A DNA stretch of 64,000 bases from Sphingomonas radiodurans (GTDB taxonomy: Bacteria; Pseudomonadota; Alphaproteobacteria; Sphingomonadales; Sphingomonadaceae): contig NZ_CP086594.1 in the NCBI RefSeq assembly GCF_020866845.1, positions 2,942,001 through 3,006,000 of the forward strand. Direction: 5' to 3'. Made by a program: the position numbers and the translations under genes. Each line of letters starts with the position of its first letter. The first letter of the stretch is position 1. Shown piece by piece: positions 45,051 through 55,013 of this stretch. A model generated the notes under the pieces. It saw nothing but the letters and a program-made list of their open reading frames with translations. It did no database searches and was not told the origin of the DNA.

Positions 45051-45316
45051 CGTGCGAAAGAGCCGTCCTCGTTGTAGATCGAATCCATCACCTCCTTGGA
45101 GGTCATGGTCTTCCATTCCTCGGGCATATGACGGCGAAAGTTGGCGATAGCGTCTTCGATCCGGAGCCGTTTCTCCTCAAGCAACTTCTCCCGCTCCGCC
45201 CACTCGCGTTCCAGCGCGGTGCGGATCGTCTCCGTCACGGTCTTGCCCGTTTTGCCCGCGAGCTCACGGGCGAGGCGCACCGTCTCGGGATCCTTGATGT
45301 TGAGCTGCACGCCCAT
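45047..45316 (-). CDS. vapB: VapB-type antitoxin (PSK-like transcription factor)
   Basis: This 89-residue antitoxin of the Rv0623/PSK_trans_fac type (PF07704) begins MGVQLNIKDPETVRLARELA with the ribbon-helix-helix-like start, then GKTVTETIRTALERE, and a C-terminal tail that probably binds VapC. It neutralises VapC and represses its own promoter. The ATG has AGG near it. First gene of the vapBC-glycosylase operon. Confidence 0.9.
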   Translation of the reverse strand: MGVQLNIKDPETVRLARELAGKTGKTVTETIRTALEREWAEREKLLEEKRLRIEDAIANFRRHMPEEWKTMTSKEVMDSIYNEDGSFAR

Positions 45317-45417
45317 CGATCTACCTCCACTGCCGACTGTATACCACGAGCGTCGCTATCGGCCAACAAAGTGCAGGCGCGGTTGCCGGTTTCGTCGTGT
45401 CACGCCATTTAGGCGTC

Positions 45418-46398
45418 ATGCATATCGCCAACGACACGCTCTCGCTCATCGGCAACACGCCGCTCGTCCGCCTCAACGGGCCTAGCGCTGCAACCGGTTG
45501 TGACATCTACGGAAAATGCGAATTCGCCAACCCCGGCGCCAGCGTGAAGGATCGCGCAGCGCTGTTCATCGTCCTTGACGCCGAGGCGCGCGGCGCACTG
45601 TTGCCGGGCGGGACGATCGTCGAGGGGACCGCCGGGAACACCGGGATCGGGCTGGCTCTGGTCGCTAACGCAAAGGGTTACCGCACAATCATCGTGATGC
45701 CCGATACCCAGTCCAAGGAGAAGATGGATACGCTGCGCGCGCTCGGCGCCGAGCTGGTGACGGTGCCCGCCGCACCCTATTCGAGCCCGTGCCACTTCGT
45801 GCATCAATCGCGCCGTATCGCCGAGGAAACGCCGGGCGCCGTTTGGGCCAACCAGTTCGACAATATCGCCAACCGCCGCGCGCACATTGTCGGGACGGCG
45901 GAGGAGATCTGGACTCAGATGGACGGGCGGATCGACGGCTTCACTTGCGCGGTCGGCACCGGCGGCACGCTGACGGGTGTTGGCCTGGGGCTCAAGGAAA
46001 AGGACGAGCGGGTCACTATCGCGCTGAGCGACCCCGAGGGTGCGGCACTTTACGAATATTATGCCAACGGCGAGCTGAAGAGCGAAGGCTCGTCGGTCGC
46101 CGAAGGCATCGGGCAGGGGCGCATCACCGCCAATCTTGAAGGCGCGCCGATCGACACGCAGTTCCGCATCTCCGACGCCGAGGGGCTCGAATGGGTCGAT
46201 CGGCTGCTCGCGGAGGAGGGGCTGTGCCTCGGCCTGTCGTCGGGCATCAACGTGGCTGGCGCGGTGCGGCTGGCGCGACATCTCGGGCCGGGCAAGCGGA
46301 TCGTGACGATCCTGTGCGACACCGGTTTTCGCTATCTCTCGAGCCTCTACAACCCGGCGTGGCGCGAGGCGAAGGGGCTGGCGCCGGCGCGCCGCTGA
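45418..46398 (+). CDS. cysteine synthase A-type PLP enzyme
   Basis: The 326-residue product is a beta-substituting PLP enzyme of the O-acetylserine sulfhydrylase family. It begins with LSLIGNTPLVRL, the PLP lysine in NPGASVKDRAAL, the asparagine loop VEGTAGNTGIGLALVA, and the phosphate-binding glycine loop CAVGTGGTLTGVG. It makes cysteine from O-acetylserine and sulfide, or a related reaction. Several segments (HFVHQSRRIAEETP, ALSDPEGAALY) differ from classical CysK, so a CysM-like or cystathionine-synthase-like role is possible. Confidence 0.85.
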   Translation: MHIANDTLSLIGNTPLVRLNGPSAATGCDIYGKCEFANPGASVKDRAALFIVLDAEARGALLPGGTIVEGTAGNTGIGLALVANAKGYRTIIVMPDTQSKEKMDTLRALGAELVTVPAAPYSSPCHFVHQSRRIAEETPGAVWANQFDNIANRRAHIVGTAEEIWTQMDGRIDGFTCAVGTGGTLTGVGLGLKEKDERVTIALSDPEGAALYEYYANGELKSEGSSVAEGIGQGRITANLEGAPIDTQFRISDAEGLEWVDRLLAEEGLCLGLSSGINVAGAVRLARHLGPGKRIVTILCDTGFRYLSSLYNPAWREAKGLAPARR

Positions 46399-46445
46399 GC
46401 GCAAATTCGACAAATGCGTGTCTTGCCGTTATCTCATGTTGTCGA

Positions 46446-46715
46446 ATGAAGTCTGTCGCCTCTCACAATCAGATGGTGCAGCGTGTGAAGGTCGGTTTGA
46501 TCGGCCTTGCCGCGGTGGTGCTGCTTATCGGCCTCGCGAGCGCGATCTTCAGCGCTTCCAGTCGCGAACAGCCGGTCGGCACACCGCAGGCCGAGGCCGC
46601 CGCCAATATGACCGCGGCGAACATCTCCGATCTCACTGATGAACCACTTGCCGAACTCGGTGTCGCACCCAGCGCCAACGAGCCGAGCCCTGCACCCGTG
46701 GAGCCACAGCGATGA
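46446..46715 (+). CDS. small single-span membrane protein
   Basis: The 89-residue product has a single membrane helix at about 14-36 (VGLIGLAAVVLLIGLASAIF), a positively charged N-side and a polar Ala/Pro/Glu-rich outside tail ending PAPVEPQR. It sits between the cysteine synthase family gene and the dcw cluster, and may be an early member of the envelope genes. Unknown function. Confidence 0.6.
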   Translation: MKSVASHNQMVQRVKVGLIGLAAVVLLIGLASAIFSASSREQPVGTPQAEAAANMTAANISDLTDEPLAELGVAPSANEPSPAPVEPQR

Positions 46716-46718
46716 ACG

Positions 46719-46753
46719 TGGGAATGGCAGGGAAAACACGGGACAGCGTGGAA
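46719..46753 (+). promoter_or_regulatory. putative MraZ operator of the dcw cluster
   Basis: Four half-repeats TGGGA, AGGGA, CGGGA and TGGAA begin at 46719, 46729, 46739 and 46749, exactly 10 bp apart. MraZ is known to bind direct TGGGN repeats spaced by one helical turn just upstream of its own gene. The repeats begin four bases after the previous stop, about 300 bp before mraZ. Confidence 0.6.
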
Positions 46754-47026
46754 AAGCGCGCCTCCGCGCCAGCCTTTCACGATGGTTCGCTATCTATGGA
46801 GACGGGCTCGGGCCACGCCCCCCCGAAAGTTGTCCACGGAATACCGCCGGACTGACGGCGTATCCCCGTTTCTCCCCAGATTTCCCTTCCTTTCCCCGGC
46901 CCTCCCTGATATCCATCTGGAGGACAGCGGGGCAGGACCACTGTTTTTTGTCGAGGTCGACAACCGGGGGTGGCGAAGGCTGCTTCTCGGAACGGGGAGG
47001 TCTTGCGCACCGCGTGCGGGGTGGGC
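46754..47026. other. dcw promoter and leader region
   Basis: These 273 bp between the operator and mraZ hold a TATCTAT candidate -10 near 46793 and a CTCCC-GGAGG weak hairpin around 46905-46925. No gene is supported. A TTGTCCACG near 46827 resembles a DnaA box with two mismatches but is probably chance. Confidence 0.4.
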
Positions 47027-47530
47027 GTGTCGGAACGGGTGGATTATCTTGGAAAAGGGGTCGGTCTTGTCGATGACAAGGGCCGTGTCGCTATTCCCAG
47101 CACGCTCCGTGCAGCCTTGGCGCAGAACGCACCACGTCCCGATGGCAAAGATGGCGGCACCGTGCTGGTGGGGGTTCACCCCGATTTCCCCTGCCTGATC
47201 GCGCATGATCGCGGTTACGTCGAATTCGCCAAGACCCAGCTGATCCAGCGCCAGGCCGAGGTCGGCGCCCATACCGGATCCGCCGCTTACTACGCCCCCC
47301 GCATGCGTGGCGCCTCGGTCGAGCCGGTGCCGTTCGACGGCAGCGGCCGCTTCATCCTGCCCGCGGCCGAGCGCGAATTGGCGGGGATCGGCGAAATCGC
47401 CTTTTTCCTCGGCGACTATGAAAGTTTCATGATCTGGGATCCGCGTGCGCTCGTAGCGCATGACGGCGTCGACAAGCTGGTGAAGCAGCATGCCGTTATC
47501 ATGTGTCGCGATAAAGGAATCGTGCTGTGA
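47027..47530 (+). CDS. mraZ: transcriptional regulator MraZ
   Basis: The 167-residue product has two SpoVT-AbrB-like MraZ domains: [18 protein letters not shown] near the N-terminus and [19 protein letters not shown] in the second half. It binds direct repeats in front of the dcw cluster and represses it. The start is not certain; the GTG at 47027 gives [11 protein letters not shown], the best match to the family N-terminus, while GTG codons at 46970 and 47021 would extend it. It overlaps the rsmH start by GTGA. Confidence 0.9.
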   Translation: MSERVDYLGKGVGLVDDKGRVAIPSTLRAALAQNAPRPDGKDGGTVLVGVHPDFPCLIAHDRGYVEFAKTQLIQRQAEVGAHTGSAAYYAPRMRGASVEPVPFDGSGRFILPAAERELAGIGEIAFFLGDYESFMIWDPRALVAHDGVDKLVKQHAVIMCRDKGIVL

Positions 47531-48516
47531 GTGGCCCGTCTCCCGCAGCCCCGCGCCCGCACATCCCCGTTCTGCTCGACGAAGTGCTCGTGGCGCTTGC
47601 TCCCGCTCCGGGCGAGACGATGATCGACGCCACGTTCGGCGCTGGCGGTTACACGCTCGCGCTGCTTGGCTCCGGAGCACGCGTATTCGCCTTCGATCGC
47701 GATCCTGACGCGATCGCGGCCGGCCGCGCGATGGAAGGGGCTGAGGCTGGCCTCACGCTCGTGCAGGCCGAATTCTCGCGCATGGATCGCGAGCTGGCCG
47801 CGCGCGATATCGCCGCGGTCGATGGCGTTGCGATGGATATCGGCGTGTCGTCGATGCACCTCGACCAGGCGGAGCGCGGCTTTTCGTTCCAGCAGGACGG
47901 CCCGCTCGACATGCGCATGAGCCAGTCCGGCGAGAGCGCCGCCGATTTCCTCAACACCGCGGACGAGGCGGATATCGCCGATGTCCTGTGGCGCTATGGC
48001 GAGGAGCCCAAGTCGCGCCGCGTCGCGCGCGCGATCGTCGCGGCCCGTCCGCTCACGACGACGGGCGAATTGGCCCGCATCGTCCGCAGGGCGCTTGGCC
48101 ACCGCCCGCATGACAAGAAAGATCCCGCCACCCGCGCGTTCCAGGCAATCCGCATCCACGTCAATCGCGAGTTGGACGAGCTCGCTGACGGGCTCGCGGC
48201 GGCGGAGCGGGTGCTCGCGCCCGGCGGTCGGCTGGCCGTGATCAGCTTTCATTCACTCGAGGATCGCTTGATCAAGCGCTTCCTGCGCGAGCGGAGCGGT
48301 GGAACGCCGGCGGGGTCGCGGCATCGGCCAGCGGTCGCGGCGGCCAATGCGCCGACGTTCGAGATTACGGCCCGTGCGGTTCGCGCGGGCGCGGCGGAGG
48401 TGGCGCGCAACCCGCGCGCGCGCTCTGCGACATTGCGGACGGCGCGCCGAACGGCCGCGCCGGCGTGGGGCAATTACAACGGCTTGGGCGGGCCGGCAGT
48501 GGAGGCGAGTGAATGA
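47527..48516 (+). CDS. rsmH: 16S rRNA (cytosine-1402-N4)-methyltransferase
   Basis: The 329-residue product (MraW) has [16 protein letters not shown] loop [16 protein letters not shown], the [19 protein letters not shown] signature, GPLDMRMSQ and [16 protein letters not shown] tract [17 protein letters not shown], with [15 protein letters not shown] at the end. It methylates N4 of C1402 in the decoding site of 16S rRNA. Start GTG overlaps mraZ stop; its stop overlaps ftsL. Confidence 0.96.
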   Translation: MSGPSPAAPRPHIPVLLDEVLVALAPAPGETMIDATFGAGGYTLALLGSGARVFAFDRDPDAIAAGRAMEGAEAGLTLVQAEFSRMDRELAARDIAAVDGVAMDIGVSSMHLDQAERGFSFQQDGPLDMRMSQSGESAADFLNTADEADIADVLWRYGEEPKSRRVARAIVAARPLTTTGELARIVRRALGHRPHDKKDPATRAFQAIRIHVNRELDELADGLAAAERVLAPGGRLAVISFHSLEDRLIKRFLRERSGGTPAGSRHRPAVAAANAPTFEITARAVRAGAAEVARNPRARSATLRTARRTAAPAWGNYNGLGGPAVEASE

Positions 48517-49157
48517 CGGCGGCGTATCGATTGAAAGGGCTTGGGTGGTTCGGCGGCGTGGTGATCGTGTCGCTCAGCTTCTATCTGGTGAGCTTGCAGG
48601 TGGCGGCGGAGCGCAAGCGTCTGGCGCAGGTCGATGCCAAGATCAGCGCTGCAGAGCGCGACATCCGCGCGCTCGAGACCGAGTTCGACGTCCGGTCGAA
48701 CCTCGTTCAGCTCGAGCGCTGGAACGGCGATACGCTCGCGCTCGTCGCCCCGACTGCGCAGCAGTTCGTACGCGACGAAGCGCAGCTGGCGTCGATCAGC
48801 TTCGGTCCAAACCAGCTCGGCAGCGGCGAGGTGCAAACAGCACAGCTGATCGTGCCATCCCGCCCGAGTGATCCGGTGCCCGCCGTGATCGACGAGACGC
48901 CCGCAGCTCCCGCGACGCTCGTCCAGGTCGCCGCCCGGCCAGCCGCACCGCGCGCTGCTTCGGTTCAGGTCGCCGCGGCCGTTACGCAACCGGTGCGCCC
49001 CGCCGCGATCCGCACGGTCGCGATGACCACCGGCCAGCCCGTCGCAACGATCCGCAAGGCGAATGCGGTGGCGATGCTCGACAAGACACTGCTGAGCGAC
49101 CGGACGCTGGGCGATCTGTTGAGCGGCGCGCGCTCCGAGACGAGCCGCTTGCGTTGA
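48513..49157 (+). CDS. ftsL: cell division protein FtsL
   Basis: The 214-residue product has a short cytoplasmic start, one membrane helix ([21 protein letters not shown], about 13-33) and a coiled-coil region through about residue 75. It is longer than most FtsL (100-130) due to a Pro/Ala-rich, Val-rich C-terminal half. Position between rsmH and ftsI in the dcw cluster and topology support FtsL, which links FtsB, FtsQ and FtsW-FtsI at the divisome. It overlaps both neighbours. Confidence 0.75.
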   Translation: MTAAYRLKGLGWFGGVVIVSLSFYLVSLQVAAERKRLAQVDAKISAAERDIRALETEFDVRSNLVQLERWNGDTLALVAPTAQQFVRDEAQLASISFGPNQLGSGEVQTAQLIVPSRPSDPVPAVIDETPAAPATLVQVAARPAAPRAASVQVAAAVTQPVRPAAIRTVAMTTGQPVATIRKANAVAMLDKTLLSDRTLGDLLSGARSETSRLR

Positions 49158-49162
49158 GCACC

Positions 49163-50881
49163 ATGGCCGCCCGGCAAGCGGCGCGCCCGGTGCGCGCCGG
49201 CGAACAGCGCCAGGCGCTGCTCGCGACGCAGCACCAGCGGCTGATGATGCTGTTGCTGCTGTTCGCGGCGGCGATCCTGCTGGTGATCGGGCGGCTTGCC
49301 ATGCTGGCGCTCGACGCCAGCCCGCGCCGTGCCGCGGCTATCATCACCGCACCACGCGGCGACATCGTCGATCGCAACGGCGCACAGCTCGCGCGGACAA
49401 TCGACGCATGGACGATCGGCGTCCATCCTGACAAATTGCTCGGCGACCGTAACGAGATCGCCAAACGCCTCGCCGATCTGATGCCCGATACCGGCGATCA
49501 GGCCGATTTCTATCGCCTGATCAACAAGCCAGTCAGCTTCACTTATCTGAATCGCCGCGCCTCGCCTGCCTTGGTGCAGGCGGTGAACGCGATTGGCGAG
49601 CCCGGCATCGTGTTCGAGCGCGAGACGCAGCGGCTGTATCCGCAAGCCTCGCTCGCGGCGCACGTGCTGGGGTATATCGGGCCGACGCAGAAGGATCTCG
49701 TCGTCCGGGGCCGCTCAGGCATGGAGCGCGCGCTCGAGGAGCGGCTGACCAATCCGGCGCTTTCGGGAACCCCGGTCGCGCTGTCGATCGACAGCCGTGT
49801 CCAGGCCGCGATGGAAAGCGAACTCGGCAGCGCGATGGCGGCGATGCAGGCGCGCGCGGCGGCCGGCGTGGTGCTCGATGTCGATACCGGCGAGGTGATC
49901 TCGATGGTATCGCTGCCGCTATTCAATCCCAATCGCGTCGGCATGTCGGGCACGGAACAGTTGCGCAATACCGTAACGCAGAGCGTTTACGAGCTTGGAT
50001 CGGCGTTCAAGCCGATCGCGATGGCGACCGCGATCGACACTGGCGTCGTCACCAATATTGCGCGGCGCTTCGATGCGACCAGCCCGCTCCAGGTCGGCCG
50101 CTACCGCATCAAGGACGATCACGCGCAGAACCGCTGGCTCAACATCCCCGAAACGCTGATCCATTCGTCGAACATCGCCACCGCGCGGATCGCCGACGAG
50201 ATCGGCGCGGCGCGGATGCAGGCGATGTTCCGCAAAATGGGCTTCGATACCAAGCCTGACATTGAACTGATCGAAAAAGGCCGCCCGCTTTGGCCGCAAT
50301 ACTGGGCGCGCACCACGGTGATGACGACCGCCTACGGCCACGGCATCGCCGTCACGCCGCTGCACCTCGCGAACGCTTATGCGACGCTGGTCAACGGCGG
50401 CATCTGGCGCCCGACCACCTTGCTGAAGATCGCGCCGGGCCATGCCCCCAAGGGCCGTCGCGTCATCAAGGATACGACCAGCGCGCGGATGCGCCAGCTG
50501 CTGCGGCTGATCGTCACCAACGGCACCGGTCGCAAGGCGGAGGCGCCGGGCTACCGCGTCGGCGGCAAGACCGGGACCGCCGAAGCCGCCGAGGGCGGCG
50601 GCTATGCGCGCAACCGCAACGTCTCGACCTTCGCCGCCGCATTCCCGATGGATGCGCCGCGCTATGTCGTGCTGACGATGATGGACAGCCCCAAGCGCGT
50701 CGAGGCGAACTCGTTCCAGACGACCGCCGCCTATACCGCCGCGCCAGTTGTCAGCCGCGTGATCAGCCGCACCGGCGCGATGCTCGGTGTTATTCCGGAC
50801 GCGCACCGCGACGTCGACATGGGCGAGCTGCCGAACCTCCTCTGGCATGCGCCGGGCGAGAAGAAGGACGTCGCGGAATGA
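49163..50881 (+). CDS. ftsI: division-specific peptidoglycan transpeptidase FtsI (PBP3)
   Basis: The 572-residue class B penicillin-binding protein has an N-terminal membrane helix (LLLLFAAAILLVIGRLAMLAL), a dimerisation domain with RGDIVDRNG, and a transpeptidase with SxxK motif in ELGSAFKP, SxN in HSSNIATA, and KTG in GGKTGTAE. It cross-links septal peptidoglycan. The start may be the TTG at 49154 that overlaps the ftsL stop; the ATG at 49163 is used here as conservative. Its stop overlaps murE. Confidence 0.95.
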   Translation: MAARQAARPVRAGEQRQALLATQHQRLMMLLLLFAAAILLVIGRLAMLALDASPRRAAAIITAPRGDIVDRNGAQLARTIDAWTIGVHPDKLLGDRNEIAKRLADLMPDTGDQADFYRLINKPVSFTYLNRRASPALVQAVNAIGEPGIVFERETQRLYPQASLAAHVLGYIGPTQKDLVVRGRSGMERALEERLTNPALSGTPVALSIDSRVQAAMESELGSAMAAMQARAAAGVVLDVDTGEVISMVSLPLFNPNRVGMSGTEQLRNTVTQSVYELGSAFKPIAMATAIDTGVVTNIARRFDATSPLQVGRYRIKDDHAQNRWLNIPETLIHSSNIATARIADEIGAARMQAMFRKMGFDTKPDIELIEKGRPLWPQYWARTTVMTTAYGHGIAVTPLHLANAYATLVNGGIWRPTTLLKIAPGHAPKGRRVIKDTTSARMRQLLRLIVTNGTGRKAEAPGYRVGGKTGTAEAAEGGGYARNRNVSTFAAAFPMDAPRYVVLTMMDSPKRVEANSFQTTAAYTAAPVVSRVISRTGAMLGVIPDAHRDVDMGELPNLLWHAPGEKKDVAE

Positions 50882-52299
50882 AGCTCGGTGCGCTGACCGG
50901 CGGGAGCGAGACGGAGACGGTGACCGGCTTCGCGATCGACCACCGCAAGGTCGCGCCGGGCACGATCTTCGGCGCGTTCGAGGGCCAGCGCGTGAACGGC
51001 GAGGATTTCATCCCCGCCGCCGTTGCCGCCGGCGCGATCGCCGTCGTCGCGCGCCGCTCCGCCGACGTCGAAGGGGCGGTACACATCAGCGGTGACAATC
51101 CCCGCGCCTGTTTCGCCGAACTGGCCGCCCGCTTTTTCGCGCCATTTCCGGAGACCGCAATCGCCGTCACCGGCACCAACGGCAAGACCTCGACGGTCGA
51201 ACTGACGCGGCAATTGTGGCGCATGGCGGGCCACCACGCCGCCTCGATCGGAACACTCGGCGTCACCACCGCCGACGAGCGCGTGACGACGGGGCTCACC
51301 ACGCCCGATGTCGTGACGTTCCTGTCGAACGTGGCCGGGCTCGCCCGCGAAGGCGTCACGCATGTCGCATTCGAGGCATCCAGCCACGGCCTGACGCAAT
51401 ACCGCACCGAGGGACTGCGCGTCTCCGCGGCCGCGTTCACCAATCTGAGCCGCGATCATCTCGATTATCACGGCGACATGGCGGCCTATTTCACCGCGAA
51501 GCTGCGGCTGTTCTCCGAAGTGCTCGCACCCGATGGCACCGCAGTGGTCTGGGCGGACGATCCACGCGCCGAGCGCGTGATCGATCTCGCGCGGCAGCGG
51601 CGCAACCGGCTGATCACGGTCGGCGTGCATGGGGACGATCTGCGCATCGTCTCGCGCGATCCGACGTTGCTGGGGCAGGGACTGGTGATCGCCGCCGAGG
51701 GCCGCGAGCACCGCGTGACATTGCCGCTGATCGGCGCGTATCAAGCCGCCAACGCGCTCGTCGCGGCCGGGCTGGTGATCGCGACCGGCGGCGATGTCGC
51801 GGCTACGATCGCCGGGCTCGGCCGGTTGCAGCCCGTCAGGGGACGGCTCGAGCGCGCGGTGATCACCGCGAGTGGCGCGCCCGTCTACGTTGATTATGCG
51901 CACACGCCCGATGCACTGGAGGCGGCGATCGCCGCACTGCGGCCGCACGTCACCGGGCGCCTGATCCTCGTCTTCGGTGCCGGCGGTGATCGCGACCAGG
52001 GCAAGCGCGAACCGATGGGCGCGATCGCCGCAGCGTTCGCCGACGTCGCGATCGTCACTGACGACAATCCGCGCAGCGAGCAGCCGGCCGCGATCCGTGC
52101 CGACATCCTGAAGGGTGCGCCGAACGCGATCGAGCACGGCGATCGCCGCGGCGCGATCCGGCTGGCGCTCGGGCAGGCCAATGGCGACGATATCGTGTTG
52201 ATCGCCGGCAAGGGGCACGAGCAGGGCCAGATCGTCGGCGATCTCGTCCTGCCGTTCGATGATGTGAGTGTAGCCAGGGAGGTTGCAGGTGAAGCGTAA
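50878..52299 (+). CDS. murE: UDP-MurNAc-tripeptide synthetase MurE
   Basis: The 473-residue Mur ligase adds meso-diaminopimelate to UDP-MurNAc-Ala-Glu. The ATP loop AVTGTNGKTSTVEL, the carbamylated-Lys region YFTAKLRLFSE, and the DDNPRSEQP tract (with DNPR, characteristic of the DAP-specific enzymes) are present, with VLIAGKGHEQGQ at the C-terminus. The product therefore probably makes DAP-type peptidoglycan. The ATG overlaps the ftsI stop. Confidence 0.95.
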   Translation: MKLGALTGGSETETVTGFAIDHRKVAPGTIFGAFEGQRVNGEDFIPAAVAAGAIAVVARRSADVEGAVHISGDNPRACFAELAARFFAPFPETAIAVTGTNGKTSTVELTRQLWRMAGHHAASIGTLGVTTADERVTTGLTTPDVVTFLSNVAGLAREGVTHVAFEASSHGLTQYRTEGLRVSAAAFTNLSRDHLDYHGDMAAYFTAKLRLFSEVLAPDGTAVVWADDPRAERVIDLARQRRNRLITVGVHGDDLRIVSRDPTLLGQGLVIAAEGREHRVTLPLIGAYQAANALVAAGLVIATGGDVAATIAGLGRLQPVRGRLERAVITASGAPVYVDYAHTPDALEAAIAALRPHVTGRLILVFGAGGDRDQGKREPMGAIAAAFADVAIVTDDNPRSEQPAAIRADILKGAPNAIEHGDRRGAIRLALGQANGDDIVLIAGKGHEQGQIVGDLVLPFDDVSVAREVAGEA

Positions 52300-52569
52300 G
52301 TTCGTCGTTCCGTCCAAACCCAATGTATCCGAGAATCCAAAGCCGCCGCGGGAGCGCCGTACCCTCGGGGTGCGGTTTGAGCTCGTGACCGGCGACACCG
52401 TCAGCGGCCTGCGTTGAGCCAGCAACGTCATGCCGGGCTTGTCCCGGCATCCACCGTTGGGCTTGACCCCAAGCCGTGGGACATGCTGCCCGGTGGATCC
52501 CGGCACAAGGCCGGGATGACGGCGGCTTATTGGCGGGCGACCGCTCCGTTACCGATGCTATAAAGCGAT
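52300..52569. other. intergenic gap with a palindromic repeat, between murE and murF
   Basis: This is the only sizeable gap inside the dcw cluster. It holds a short possible frame (GTG 52289 to TGA 52416, 42 residues beginning VKRKFVVPSKPN) with no homology, and a palindromic element at 52426-52522 of the same type as at 31611. MurF translation restarts from its own ATG. Confidence 0.6.
52426..52522. repeat. palindromic repeat element upstream of murF
   Basis: Inverted arms 52426-52454 and 52493-52522 each carry the ATGCCGGG-CCCGGCAT type hairpin (the right arm is a diverged version). Together they form a nested palindrome 48 bp before murF. It may act as a terminator or mRNA stability signal. 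Confidence 0.7.
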
Positions 52570-53943
52570 ATGGACACGCTTTGGACCTCGAACGACATCG
52601 CGACAGCCGTGAACGGCGAGGCAAGCACTGCCTTCGCCGCCTCCGGCGTTGCGTTCGATTCGCGCGAGGTCGGCCCCGGCGATCTGTTCATCGCGCTGAG
52701 TGGCGAGGCGACTGACGGGTACCGTTTCCTCGACCAGGCCTATGCGCAGGGCGCAGCCGGCGCGATCGTCTCGGCGGCAGCAAACGGCCCGAACGTCCGC
52801 GTCGCAGACACCTTTGCCGCGCTCGAGGATCTCGCCCGCGCCGCACGTGCGCGCACCACCGCGCGGATCATCGGCGTCACCGGCTCGGTCGGCAAGACAT
52901 CGACCAAGGAGGCGCTTTTCGCCGCGCTCGACCGCAGCGCGCCGGGCGCCACCCATCGCTCGGTGAAGAGCTACAACAACCACACCGGCGTCCCGCTCAG
53001 CCTCGCGCGGATGCCGGCGGCAACGCGGTTCGCCGTGCTCGAGATGGGGATGAACCACCCCGGCGAACTCGCGCATCTCACCACGCTGGTGCGCCCGCAC
53101 GTCGCGATCGTCACCGCAATCGCCCCCGCGCATACCCAGTTTTTCCCCGACGAAAGCGCGATCGCCGACGCCAAGGGCGAGATCTTCCTAGGGCTGGAAC
53201 CGGGCGGGATCGCGATCGTGCCCTATGACAGCCCGCACCGCGATCGGCTGATCGCCGCCGCGCAGCCCTATGCTTCAAAGATCGTCACCTTTGGGACGTC
53301 CAAGGACGCCGACGTGCGACCGATCGAAACCATGCCGCTGAAAACCGGCGGCACGTTCGTGACCGCCAGAATCGGCGAGCGCGAGCTGAGCTTCACGATC
53401 GCGCAGCCCGGCGCGCACTGGGTATCGAACGCGCTGGCCGTGCTCGCCGCCGTCGACGCGGTCGGTGGCGATCTTGCGCGGGCGGGGCTTGCGCTGGGCG
53501 AACTCGGCGGGATGGCGGGGCGGGGCGCGCGGTTCGTGGCGCGCGTGCCCGGCGGCGAGGCGCTCGTGATCGACGAAAGCTACAACGCCAATCCCGCCTC
53601 GATGGAGGCAACGCTTGCGGTGCTCGGCGCGACGCCCGGCCGGCATGTCGCAATACTGGGCGAGATGCGCGAGCTCGGCGTGGCAACAGCCGAGTATCAC
53701 GCCGCGCTGGCCGCACCGATCATTGCTGCAAACGTCGAAACGGCGCTGCTCGTCGGCGAAGCGATGGCGCCGCTTGCCTCGGCGCTTGAGGGGCGGATCG
53801 AATTGCGCCATGTGCCCACCGCTGCGGCGGCGCTGGAGATCCTTCCGGAGATGCTCGCGCCGGGCGACGCAATTCTCGTCAAGGGATCGAACGGGGTCGG
53901 GCTGTCGCGGGTCGTCGCGGCGCTTGCTGGGGGCATGGCTTAG
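52570..53943 (+). CDS. murF: UDP-MurNAc-pentapeptide synthetase MurF
   Basis: The 457-residue Mur ligase adds D-Ala-D-Ala. ATP loop [15 protein letters not shown], the [14 protein letters not shown] stretch, [13 protein letters not shown], and the carbamylated Lys region DAKGEIF are visible; the C-terminus has [17 protein letters not shown]. The only dcw gene here preceded by a real gap. Its stop overlaps the mraY start by a single base (TAGTG). Confidence 0.95.
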   Translation: MDTLWTSNDIATAVNGEASTAFAASGVAFDSREVGPGDLFIALSGEATDGYRFLDQAYAQGAAGAIVSAAANGPNVRVADTFAALEDLARAARARTTARIIGVTGSVGKTSTKEALFAALDRSAPGATHRSVKSYNNHTGVPLSLARMPAATRFAVLEMGMNHPGELAHLTTLVRPHVAIVTAIAPAHTQFFPDESAIADAKGEIFLGLEPGGIAIVPYDSPHRDRLIAAAQPYASKIVTFGTSKDADVRPIETMPLKTGGTFVTARIGERELSFTIAQPGAHWVSNALAVLAAVDAVGGDLARAGLALGELGGMAGRGARFVARVPGGEALVIDESYNANPASMEATLAVLGATPGRHVAILGEMRELGVATAEYHAALAAPIIAANVETALLVGEAMAPLASALEGRIELRHVPTAAAALEILPEMLAPGDAILVKGSNGVGLSRVVAALAGGMA

Positions 53944-55013
53944 TGTTGTACTGGATCGCCGAGCAGCTCGGGTTTCCCGGCGGGTTGAACCTCATCCGTT
54001 ACCTGTCGTTCCGCGCCGGCGCGGCGGTCGCTACATCTCTGTTCATCGGGTTGCTGATCGGGCCGAAGTTCATTGGCTGGCTTCGCGTGCGGCAGGGCAA
54101 GGGCCAGCCGATCCGCGCCGATGGCCCACAGACCCACCTCGCCAAGCGCGGCACGCCGACGATGGGCGGGCTGATGATCCTCACCAGCCTCACGCTGTCG
54201 ATCCTGATCTGGATGGATTTGAGCAATCCCTTCATCTGGGCCTGCCTGTTCGTCACGCTTGGCTTTGGCGCGATCGGATTTCTCGACGACTATGACAAAG
54301 TCACGAAGGCGAGCGCTGCCGGCATTTCCGGGCGGACGCGCTTGCTGCTGGAATTCGCCATTGCCGGCGTCGCGGCGTGGATCATCAGCTACGAGAATGG
54401 CACGGGCCTGTTCCTGCCGTTCACCAATCGCACGTACCTCGAACTGGGGTACTTCTTCCCGGTGTTCGCGGCCTTCACGATCGTCGCGTTCGGCAACGCG
54501 GTGAACCTGACCGACGGGCTCGATGGTCTCGCCACGATGCCGGTGATCATCGCCTCGGTCGCATTCATGCTGATCGTGTACCTCGCGGGCAACGTGCGCT
54601 TTGCCGACTATCTTGGTATCCCGCACGTCGCCCGCGCCGGTGACCTCGCGATCTTCTGTGGGGCGATGATCGGGGCGGGGCTGGCGTTCCTGTGGTACAA
54701 TGCGCCCCCTGCGGCGGTATTCATGGGCGATACCGGCAGCCTCGCCTTGGGCGGCGCGCTCGGCACGATCGCGGTCGTGGCGCACCACGAGATCGTACTC
54801 GGCATCATCGGCGGCTTGTTCGTGGTCGAGGCGATGAGCGTGATCATCCAGGTGTTCTGGTACAAGCGGACCGGCAAACGCGTGTTCCGCATGGCGCCGA
54901 TTCACCACCATTTCGAACAGCTCGGCTGGAGCGAGCCGACCGTGGTTATCCGCTTCTGGATCGTCAGCCTCGTGCTGGCGCTGGCCGGTCTGTCGACGTT
55001 GAAACTGCGGTGA
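53943..55013 (+). CDS. mraY: phospho-MurNAc-pentapeptide transferase MraY
   Basis: The 356-residue polytopic enzyme makes lipid I from UDP-MurNAc-pentapeptide and undecaprenyl phosphate. Ten helices; the catalytic DD motif in GFLDDYDKV, the conserved [13 protein letters not shown] stretch, [12 protein letters not shown] and the end motif [13 protein letters not shown] are all present. The start is a GTG; its stop overlaps the murD GTG by 4 bases. Confidence 0.97.
   Translation: MLYWIAEQLGFPGGLNLIRYLSFRAGAAVATSLFIGLLIGPKFIGWLRVRQGKGQPIRADGPQTHLAKRGTPTMGGLMILTSLTLSILIWMDLSNPFIWACLFVTLGFGAIGFLDDYDKVTKASAAGISGRTRLLLEFAIAGVAAWIISYENGTGLFLPFTNRTYLELGYFFPVFAAFTIVAFGNAVNLTDGLDGLATMPVIIASVAFMLIVYLAGNVRFADYLGIPHVARAGDLAIFCGAMIGAGLAFLWYNAPPAAVFMGDTGSLALGGALGTIAVVAHHEIVLGIIGGLFVVEAMSVIIQVFWYKRTGKRVFRMAPIHHHFEQLGWSEPTVVIRFWIVSLVLALAGLSTLKLR

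Noticed and set aside
46782..47198. plus-strand frame overlapping mraZ
   Set aside because: Different frame from mraZ, composition of shadow, and no ribosome binding site.
52289..52416. 42-residue frame after murE
   Set aside because: No homology recognised, start inside murE, ends in a palindromic element; could be real but unsupported.
50731..52506. 591-codon minus-strand frame opposite murE
   Set aside because: Antisense shadow of murE with no domain; murE is full length and in operon.
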